This document shows, one piece after another, positions 6,160 to 10,918 of a stretch of DNA of 10,918 bases. How positions within the stretch are numbered: position 1 is the first letter of the stretch; each line of letters opens with the position of its first letter. Origin of the DNA: Clostridia bacterium (GTDB lineage: Bacteria; Bacillota_E; RBS10-35; JAJYVN01); the NCBI GenBank assembly GCA_027335545.1, contig DAHWHV010000081.1:1-10918 (forward strand). The letters run 5' to 3'. Under the pieces are notes generated by a model, which had not been told where the DNA came from, ran no database searches, and saw only the letters and a program-made list of their open reading frames with translations. The position numbers and the translations under genes were made by a program.

Positions 6160-6768
6160 TCAGCCGGCGGACCCGCCCGCACCCGCTTCCGCCGCTCCCC
6201 CACGCCGCCGCACCCCTTCCCAGCCGCCGCCTTCGGTGACGACCACGTCCACGGACTCATCCCATGGCGCAACGGGTAAGGCGGGGAGGACCTGCCCCGC
6301 AAAGCACAGCCCGACGCGCAGGCAATCCGGGCGCAGCCGCGGCAGGAAGCGATCGTAATGCCCCCCGCCGCGGCCCAGGCGACGCCCCGCCAGATCGAAC
6401 CCCAGCCCGGGCACCAGAATCAGATCGACGGAGGCCGGAGCCACGGGGATCAGGGGCACCTCCGGCCCGGCGCCCGGGGTGGGGGGCGCTTGCAGCTCGA
6501 GGTCGGCGCCGAAGACGACCGGGAGCGCGACCTGGACCCCCCGCCGCCGCCAGGACCGGATCAGCTCGGCGGTCTGCGGCTCCCGCGGCAGCGCCGCATA
6601 GGCGGCCACGACCCCTACCCCGGCGGCCCCCGGCCAGGCGAGCAGGTGCGCCGCCACGACCCGGCTCCAGCGCCGGATGTCCTCGGGGCGCAGCCCCCGC
6701 CGCCAGCGCAGCAGGCCCTCGCGCAAGCGGGCCTTCTCGGCCGCCACCCCGGCGCCGCCAGGAGTCAC
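6160..6768 (-). CDS. 5-formyltetrahydrofolate cyclo-ligase
   Basis: A 202-aa cytoplasmic enzyme that converts 5-formyl-THF to 5,10-methenyl-THF with ATP, salvaging a folate side product. Family marks are the N-terminal K-x3-R helix (12-16, KARLR), AAYAALPREPQT (55-66), the hallmark VPGLGFDLAGRRLGRGGGHYDRFL (119-142) with its Gly-rich ATP/phosphate loop, and APWDESVDVVVTE (167-179). Length is normal. The tail after 182 is Gly/Ala/Arg-rich. The GTG start at 6768 overlaps the stop of the biotin-carrier gene by 4 bp (GTGA), suggesting coupled translation. A second GTG at 6747, giving 195 aa, is an alternative. The pathway link to the carrier protein is not obvious, so the overlap probably reflects gene packing. 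Confidence 0.93.
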   Translation of the reverse strand: MTPGGAGVAAEKARLREGLLRWRRGLRPEDIRRWSRVVAAHLLAWPGAAGVGVVAAYAALPREPQTAELIRSWRRRGVQVALPVVFGADLELQAPPTPGAGPEVPLIPVAPASVDLILVPGLGFDLAGRRLGRGGGHYDRFLPRLRPDCLRVGLCFAGQVLPALPVAPWDESVDVVVTEGGGWEGVRRRGGAAEAGAGGSAG

Positions 6769-7199
6769 CCCAGGACCACGAGCACCTGGTCGACGGCGAC
6801 CTGGTCCCCCTTCTTCACGGCGACCCGCCGCACGGTCCCGGCGACCGGGGCCACCACCTCGTTCTCCATCTTCATCGCCTCCAGGATGAGCAGGACGGCC
6901 CCCGCGGCCACCTCCTGGCCGGCGCTGACCTTGACGGCGGCCACGATCCCCGGCAGCGGGGCGCGGACCCCCCCCGCGCCGTCCGCGGCCCCCCGGGGCG
7001 ACTCCGGAGGGGCGGCCGGACGGGGGGCGGGCAGGACCGCCACCAGCGGCAGGCTCGCCGGCGGCGCCGCGGCTGCCGGAGCCTCCGCAGGGTCGAGTTC
7101 CTCCACGGTCGCCTCGTACACATGCCCGTTGATGGTCACCCGCAGGCGGCGGACGATCTCGGCCACTCCCCCCGGCACAGGATCGGGCGCTACGCGCAT
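6765..7199 (-). CDS. Biotin-carrier (biotinyl) subunit of an acyl-CoA carboxylase/decarboxylase
   Basis: A 144-aa biotin carrier protein. The C-terminal biotinyl-lipoyl domain (about 76-144) has the EAMKM motif at 108-112, so Lys110 would carry biotin. It also has the flanking VRAPLPGIVAAVKVSAGQEV (78-97) and the APVAGTV turn (117-123). A Pro/Ala linker (37-72) separates this from the N-terminal LRVTINGHVYEATVEEL (19-35), typical of the gamma/biotin subunits of methylmalonyl-CoA or oxaloacetate decarboxylases. The carboxyltransferase partner lies upstream at 7911-9461, beyond a repeat array. The start is uncertain: ATG 7199 has GGAGG almost touching it, while a GTG at 7217 has GGGGGGAA 9 nt upstream. 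No clear promoter was found between it and the array. The next gene overlaps its stop. Confidence 0.92.
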   Translation of the reverse strand: MRVAPDPVPGGVAEIVRRLRVTINGHVYEATVEELDPAEAPAAAAPPASLPLVAVLPAPRPAAPPESPRGAADGAGGVRAPLPGIVAAVKVSAGQEVAAGAVLLILEAMKMENEVVAPVAGTVRRVAVKKGDQVAVDQVLVVLG

Positions 7200-7330
7200 C
7201 CCTCCGCCACCGCGCACCGGGATCGGTTCCCCCCGGCCCCGACTCGGGCGGCCACCCGGGCCTCGACTCGGAGGCTGCCGCAAACGTAGGGGCTCCTGCG
7301 CAAGGCAGCAGGCCGCCCTTGGACCACCGC

Positions 7331-7607
7331 GGAGCGAAGCTCACCGCCGAGCGAAGCTCACCGGAGGTGAGCGGTGCTCCACCGCCGAGCGAAGCTCACC
7401 GGAGGTGAGCGGTGCTCCACCGCGGAGCGAAGCTCACCGGAGGTGAGCGGTGCTCCACCGCGGAGCGAAGCTCACCTCCGAGCGAAGCTCACCTCCGGTG
7501 AGCGGTGCTCCGCTCCGGTGAGCGGTGCTCCGCTCCGGAGCGAAGCTCACCTCCGGTGAGCGGTGCTCCGCCGCGGAGCGAAGCTCACCTCCGGTGAGCG
7601 GTGCTCC
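7331..7607. repeat. Array of short palindromic repeats in two orientations
   Basis: The array holds 15 units of one 15-bp sequence. The forward form GGAGC-GAA-GCTCACC starts at 7331, 7349 (14 nt), 7387 (14 nt), 7424, 7462, 7480 (14 nt), 7537 and 7575. The reverse form GGTGAGC-GGT-GCTCC starts at 7366, 7404, 7442, 7497, 7517, 7555 and 7593. The reverse complement of the reverse form equals the forward form except for the triloop (ACC instead of GAA). Both contain the stem GAGC/GCTC. Spacers are 3-5 nt (GCC, GGA, ACCGC, ACCGCC, TCC, GCTCC, GCCGC). Neighbouring forward and reverse units can also pair with each other over their full length. The array lies between the 74-aa gene's terminator and the biotin-carrier gene. 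Frames stay open through it only because the repeats lack stop codons. Confidence 0.95.
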
Positions 7608-7653
7608 GCCGCGGTGGGCGGGGCACGAGGCACTCGGACCACAACATCCGGAT

Positions 7654-7689
7654 GACGGTGCCGCAAGAGCGGACTCTTGCGGCACCGTC
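7654..7689 (-). terminator. Perfect 16-bp hairpin directly after the 74-aa gene
   Basis: GACGGTGCCGCAAGAG (7654-7669) and CTCTTGCGGCACCGTC (7674-7689) are exact reverse complements around a 4-nt loop. On the minus strand the hairpin starts at the base next to the TAG stop (7692-7690). The following bases read ATCCGGATGTTGTGG, so the U-tract is poor. It is the likely end of the carboxyltransferase/74-aa transcript. Confidence 0.8.
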
Positions 7690-7914
7690 CTAGCGCGCCG
7701 AGGAGGGCCGCAACTGGACGGAACGCCGCGCGGCGACCTGCGCGACGCGGCCGGCCAGCGCCCACAGGGGCAGCCCGGGCCCGTCCGCGCGGCGCAGCGC
7801 GGTGACGCGCACGGGCCCCAGACCCAGCTCCAGGGAGACGGCGGCCGCCGCTATGAGCGCGGCGGCGAGTTCCTGTTCCGGCGCGGGGGCCGGCCCGACG
7901 CCCCAGCCCCTCAT
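7690..7914 (-). CDS. Small protein coupled to the carboxyltransferase, possible accessory subunit
   Basis: A 74-aa protein whose ATG overlaps the stop codon of the carboxyltransferase gene (ATGA, 7914-7911), a sign of coupled translation and often of complex partners. It has an amphipathic Ala-rich helix (EQELAAALIAAAAVSLEL, 13-30), a short basic strand (VRVTALRR, 35-42) and LWALAGRVAQVAARR (50-64). From memory, similar small proteins with a W-x3-GR motif lie beside carboxyltransferase genes in other Firmicutes. The layout also recalls the epsilon subunit of actinobacterial acyl-CoA carboxylases, which bridges the core. That role is an inference. It has no membrane helix, so it is unlikely to be a classical OadG/MmdD anchor. 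A perfect hairpin follows its stop codon at once. Confidence 0.8.
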   Translation of the reverse strand: MRGWGVGPAPAPEQELAAALIAAAAVSLELGLGPVRVTALRRADGPGLPLWALAGRVAQVAARRSVQLRPSSAR

Positions 7915-9461
7915 ACCGGCAGGTTGCCGTGCTTCTTGGCCGGCAGATCCTGTCTCTTCCCACGCAGGGCCTCCAGGGCCCGGCCCACCCACTGCCGCGT
8001 GGCCTCGGGCTCGATCACGGCGTCCACATACTGGCGCGCCGCCGCCACGAACGGATTGGCGAACTTGGCGCGATACTCGGCCGTGCGGGCGGCCCTCGCC
8101 GCCGCCGCGTCGGGCGCCGCTCGCAGTTCGCGCTGAAACACGATGTTGCAGGCGGCCTCCGGGCCCATGACGGCGATCTCGGCCCCGGGCCAGGCGGCCG
8201 CCAGATCCGCCCCCAGCCCCCGGCTGCACATCGCGATGTAGGCCCCGCCATAGGCCTTGCGCAGGACGACGCTCACCTTCGGCACGGTGGCCTCGGCATA
8301 GGCATAGAGCACCTTGGCCCCGTGGCGGATGATGCCGCCGTGCTCCTGGTCGAGACCGGGCAGGTACCCGGGGGTGTCTACCAGGGTCACTAGCGGGAGG
8401 TTGAAGGCGTCGCACGTGCGGACGAAGCGTGCGATCTTATCCGAGGAGTGGATGTCCAGACAGCCGGCTGCCACCCGCGGTTGGTTGGCCACCACCCCCA
8501 GGGGACGCCCCCCCAGGCGGGCCAGGCCGACCACCGCGCTCTGCGCCCACTCCGCATGGACCTCCAGGAAGGAACCCGCGTCCACCAGGCCGCCGATCAC
8601 GGTCCGCACGTCGTAGGGCCGGTTGGGGTCCGCCGGCACCGCCGCCTCCAGGGCGGGCACCGGGGCCCACTCGGCGGGACCGCCCGCGGCCGGCGGCTCC
8701 TCGAGGTTGTTGGCGGGCAGGTAGCCGAGCAGCGCCCGCACGCGCGCGAAGCAGGCGGCCTCGTCGCCGTCCAGGAAGTGGCAGACCCCCGACCGGGCGG
8801 CATGCACGGCGGCCCCCCCCAGGTCCTCGAAGCTGACCTCCTGGCCGAGCACCGCCTTTACGACGTCCGGCCCCGTGATGTACATCTGCGAGATGCCGCG
8901 CACCATGAAGATGAAGTCGGTGAGGGCCGGGGAGTACACCGCCCCGCCAGCCGCCGGGCCGAGAATGACCGAGAGTTGCGGGATCGTCCCGGAGGCGAGC
9001 ACGTTGGCCCGAAAGATGCGCGCATACCCGTTGAGGGCGTCGATCCCCTCCTGGATGCGGGCGCCCCCGCTGTCCCCCACGCCGACCAGCGGCGCCCCCG
9101 CCGCCAGGGCCGCCTCCTGCACCGCGACGATCTTCTGGGCGTGCATCTCGCCAACGGTGCCGCCCAACGCGGAGAAATCCTGGGCAAAGGCGAAGACGGT
9201 TCGGCCCTCGACGGCACCGAACCCGGTCACCACCGCATCCGCCGGGATGTCCCGCGCGTCCAACCCGAATTCCCGCCCGCGGTGCCGGACGTGCCGGCCC
9301 ATCTCCGAGAAGGTCCCGGGGTCCAAGAGCAGATCCAACCGCTCGCGCGCGGTGCGTTTGCCGCGGGCGTGCTGGCGGGCCATCTCCTCCGCCCGCCCGG
9401 CATCGAGCGCGCGCGCATCCCGTACCTGTAACTCGCCCAAGGCATCCCCCGTCGACGGCAC
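7911..9461 (-). CDS. mmdA: Acyl-CoA carboxyltransferase subunit (methylmalonyl-CoA decarboxylase alpha / propionyl-CoA carboxylase beta type)
   Basis: A 516-aa cytoplasmic carboxyltransferase of the crotonase-fold family that moves CO2 between biotin and an acyl-CoA. The N-terminal ARQHARGKRTARERLDLLLDP (28-48) is typical. The first domain has GDSGGARIQEGI (129-140) and GPAAGGAVYSPALTDF (168-183). The second has DTPGYLPG (362-369) and RKAYGGAYIAM (401-411), with the Gly-Gly oxyanion pairs in both. The position after GGAY is Ile, as in MmdA and transcarboxylase relatives; propionyl-CoA carboxylases such as Streptomyces PccB have Asp there. Length is that of MmdA. The start is GTG 9461 with GGAGG 9 nt upstream; TTG 9440 is an alternative. 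The 74-aa gene overlaps its stop. The biotin carrier lies 712 bp downstream, while a biotin carboxylase or Na+-pump subunit is not in the window, so the direction of the reaction is open. Confidence 0.93.
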   Translation of the reverse strand: MPSTGDALGELQVRDARALDAGRAEEMARQHARGKRTARERLDLLLDPGTFSEMGRHVRHRGREFGLDARDIPADAVVTGFGAVEGRTVFAFAQDFSALGGTVGEMHAQKIVAVQEAALAAGAPLVGVGDSGGARIQEGIDALNGYARIFRANVLASGTIPQLSVILGPAAGGAVYSPALTDFIFMVRGISQMYITGPDVVKAVLGQEVSFEDLGGAAVHAARSGVCHFLDGDEAACFARVRALLGYLPANNLEEPPAAGGPAEWAPVPALEAAVPADPNRPYDVRTVIGGLVDAGSFLEVHAEWAQSAVVGLARLGGRPLGVVANQPRVAAGCLDIHSSDKIARFVRTCDAFNLPLVTLVDTPGYLPGLDQEHGGIIRHGAKVLYAYAEATVPKVSVVLRKAYGGAYIAMCSRGLGADLAAAWPGAEIAVMGPEAACNIVFQRELRAAPDAAAARAARTAEYRAKFANPFVAAARQYVDAVIEPEATRQWVGRALEALRGKRQDLPAKKHGNLPV

Positions 9462-9581
9462 CCGCACGCCCCTCCCCCGCCGGCCACGGCCGGGCGCAGG
9501 CGCCCACCCGGGGGCGCGGCACCACTGCCCGGCCGGCCCGCCTCCCTGCCCCGCGGCGGCTGCGGGACGGGCCGCCCTTCC

Positions 9582-9610
9582 AGCATAGCGGCTCCGCGGG
9601 GCAGGGGCAA
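9582..9610 (-). promoter_or_regulatory. Candidate sigma-A promoter of the carboxyltransferase unit
   Basis: On the minus strand TTGCCC (9610-9605) and TATGCT (9587-9582) are spaced by exactly 17 bp, each matching the consensus at four of six positions. It is the only AT-containing site in a very GC-rich gap and would give a leader of about 115 nt before the GTG at 9461. The leader contains a small GGGCGC/GCGCCC hairpin (9492-9505) but no riboswitch that I recognise. Confidence 0.45.
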
Positions 9611-9642
9611 CGCGGGGCCCCCACGCGGGCGGGGGGCGGGTG

Positions 9643-9682
9643 GGGCCCGGCGACAGGGCCTCCCGACCCTGCCGCCGGGCCC
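9643..9682 (-). terminator. Hairpin downstream of tgt
   Basis: The arms GGGCCCGGCG-A-CAGGG (9643-9658) and CCCTG-C-CGCCGGGCCC (9667-9682) pair over 16 positions with a single A-C mismatch and an 8-nt loop. The structure begins 11 bp after the tgt stop codon (9694). The downstream minus-strand sequence is C-rich, not T-rich, so termination by the classical mechanism is not assured. Confidence 0.55.
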
Positions 9683-9693
9683 GCGCGGGAGGC

Positions 9694-10918
9694 TCAGCCC
9701 CCCACCCGCCGGTTGAGCGCCGCCCAGGGCTCCGCCGCCGCCCAGAAGGCCTGGCGGAACTCGGCGAGGCTCCCCCCGGCGATGTGGGTGCGCAGGCACC
9801 GCACCAGGCGGTGCAGCGTGTGCAGGTTGTGGACGCTGAGCAGGCGCGGCCCCAGCATCTCCCCGGCCCGGAACAGGTGGCGCAGATAGGCGCGGGTGTG
9901 GTCCCGGCAACACGGGCAGCCACAGCCGGCATCCACAGGACGCAGGTCTCGGGCATAGGCGGCGTTGCGAACCACCAGCCGGCCGCGGCGCGCCTCCGGC
10001 AGGGCCTCAGGCGCGACAGCGGCCCCCGTCTCGCTGGGCAGCAACCCCGGGGGCAGGACGAAGGCCGTCCCGTTGCGCGCGATGCGTGTCGGCAGCACGC
10101 AGTCGAAGAGGTCGATCCCGTGCCAGACGGCCTCCAGGATGTAGTCGGGGGAGCCCACCCCCATCAGGTAGCGGGGCCGCTCCGGCGGCAGCAGGTCCAC
10201 GCCGGCCTCCAGCACGCGCCGCATCTCCGGCAGGGGCTCGCCCACGGACAGGGAGCCCAGGGCGTAGCCCGGGAAGCCCATGGCCACGAGTTGGCGCGTG
10301 CACTCGGCCCGCAGGTCCCCGTGCGTCCCCCCCTGCACGATCGCGAACTGCGCCTGGTCGTGGCGGCGGTGGGCGGCGCGACAACGCTCGGCCCAGGCGA
10401 GCGTCCGGGCCACCGCGGTCGCGGCCGCCTCGTGGGTGCACGGGTACGGCACGCACTCGTCCAGGACCATCGCCACATCGGCGCCGAGCGCCTCCTGGAT
10501 GCGCACGGCCTCCTCGGGGCCGAGCCGGCGCTCGGTGCCGTCCAGGTGGGAGCGGAAGACCACCCCGTCGGCGTCCAGCCGCCGCAGCCCCTGCAGGCTG
10601 AACACCTGGAAGCCGCCGCTGTCGGTCAGGATCGGCCCGTGCCAGCCGGTGAACCCGTGCAGGCCCCCGTGGTCGCCGACCACCTCGACGCCGGGCCGCA
10701 ACCAGAGGTGGTAGGTGTTGCAGAGGATCATCTCCGCCCCGGCCGCCCGCACCTCCGCGGGGGTCAACCCCTTGACGCCCCCCTGTGTCCCGACCGGCAG
10801 GAAGGCGGGGGTCCGCACCTCCCCGTGCGGGGTGCGCAGGCACCCCTGGCGAGCCCGCCCCCCGCCCGGCCCTGGGGCGGCGGCGAAGGCGAAGGCCGGG
10901 GCCCCCGGGAGGGGGACA
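9694..10918 (-). CDS. tgt: Queuine/7-deazaguanine tRNA-ribosyltransferase (5' end outside the window)
   Basis: Tgt exchanges G34 of GUN-anticodon tRNAs for preQ1, a step to queuosine. Counting from the GTG at 10818: TPAFLPVGTQGGVKGLTP (3-20), LTDSGGFQVFSL (64-75, Asp66 as acid/base residue), VQGGTHGDLR (161-170), GSLSVGEP (188-195), GIDLFDCVLPTRIARNG (234-250, nucleophile Asp239), and the zinc site Cys299-x-Cys301-x2-Cys304 with His330 (SVHNL). The frame continues upstream of that GTG to the window edge with GRARQGCLRTPHGEV, which matches the normal Tgt N-terminus. The GTG is therefore internal and the gene is 5'-truncated by the window. The C-terminus is complete. The usual Gly-Gly before LSVGEP, near the base-binding pocket, is Gly-Ser here. 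No other queuosine gene is visible. Confidence 0.96.
   Translation of the reverse strand, partial: VPLPGAPAFAFAAAPGPGGGRARQGCLRTPHGEVRTPAFLPVGTQGGVKGLTPAEVRAAGAEMILCNTYHLWLRPGVEVVGDHGGLHGFTGWHGPILTDSGGFQVFSLQGLRRLDADGVVFRSHLDGTERRLGPEEAVRIQEALGADVAMVLDECVPYPCTHEAAATAVARTLAWAERCRAAHRRHDQAQFAIVQGGTHGDLRAECTRQLVAMGFPGYALGSLSVGEPLPEMRRVLEAGVDLLPPERPRYLMGVGSPDYILEAVWHGIDLFDCVLPTRIARNGTAFVLPPGLLPSETGAAVAPEALPEARRGRLVVRNAAYARDLRPVDAGCGCPCCRDHTRAYLRHLFRAGEMLGPRLLSVHNLHTLHRLVRCLRTHIAGGSLAEFRQAFWAAAEPWAALNRRVGG

Noticed and set aside
7331..7607. CRISPR array
   Set aside because: Units are only 15 bp, occur in both orientations, and are separated by 3-5 bp of near-constant sequence, so there are no true spacers. 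No cas gene is present.
7374..7685. Open frames through the repeat array encoding Ser/Glu/Arg/Ala-rich peptides (plus 7374-7559 and minus 7434-7685)
   Set aside because: They are translations of the palindromic units, open only because the repeats lack stops. They have no own start region with an SD, and the composition follows the repeat.
9462..9581. Riboswitch or T-box in the carboxyltransferase leader
   Set aside because: No recognisable aptamer core or T-box sequence is visible, only generic GC-rich hairpins.
10816..10818. GTG at 10818 as the tgt start
   Set aside because: The upstream in-frame sequence GRARQGCLRTPHGEV is the conserved Tgt N-terminus, so the true start lies beyond the window.

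Overview
The window is very GC-rich (about 70% by eye). It looks like a chromosomal segment of a high-GC, spore-forming Firmicute, of the Symbiobacterium/Thermaerobacter/Limnochorda kind. The key evidence is a small gene with the signature of an alpha/beta-type small acid-soluble spore protein, plus tRNA genes with encoded CCA ends, GTG/TTG starts and strong hairpins. The genus is inferred, not shown.

All genes are on the minus strand except the spore-protein gene, so the main reading direction is right to left. From the right edge: tgt (5' end outside the window); a hairpin; a candidate promoter; a carboxyltransferase gene (mmdA type); a 74-aa gene overlapping its stop codon; a perfect hairpin directly after that gene; a 277-bp array of short palindromic repeats; a biotin-carrier protein gene; 5-formyltetrahydrofolate cyclo-ligase, overlapping the carrier by 4 bp; a DUF624/YesL-like membrane protein; a perfect 15-bp inverted repeat; an S66 LD-carboxypeptidase; a divergent YchF/DUF933-type NTPase; and an unknown membrane/coiled-coil protein. 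On the plus strand sits the spore-protein gene, divergent from a Na+/Ca2+ antiporter-family gene. A stretch of about 470 bp without genes follows, holding diverged copies of the palindromic repeat, and then a tRNA-Val/tRNA-Phe pair behind a near-consensus sigma-A promoter.

The metabolic theme is biotin-dependent acyl-CoA (de)carboxylation. The carboxyltransferase, a small helical partner and the biotin carrier are all present. No biotin carboxylase and no membrane decarboxylase subunit lies in the window. The LD-carboxypeptidase points to peptidoglycan turnover, and Tgt to queuosine modification of tRNA.

The most unusual structure is the repeat array at 7331-7607. A 15-bp unit occurs in both orientations, 8 forward and 7 reverse. 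Its 4-bp stem is constant, and the triloop depends strictly on orientation (GAA forward, GGT reverse). Forward units contain GCGAAGC, known as an exceptionally stable DNA mini-hairpin. Diverged copies at 525-593 keep pairing through paired base changes.
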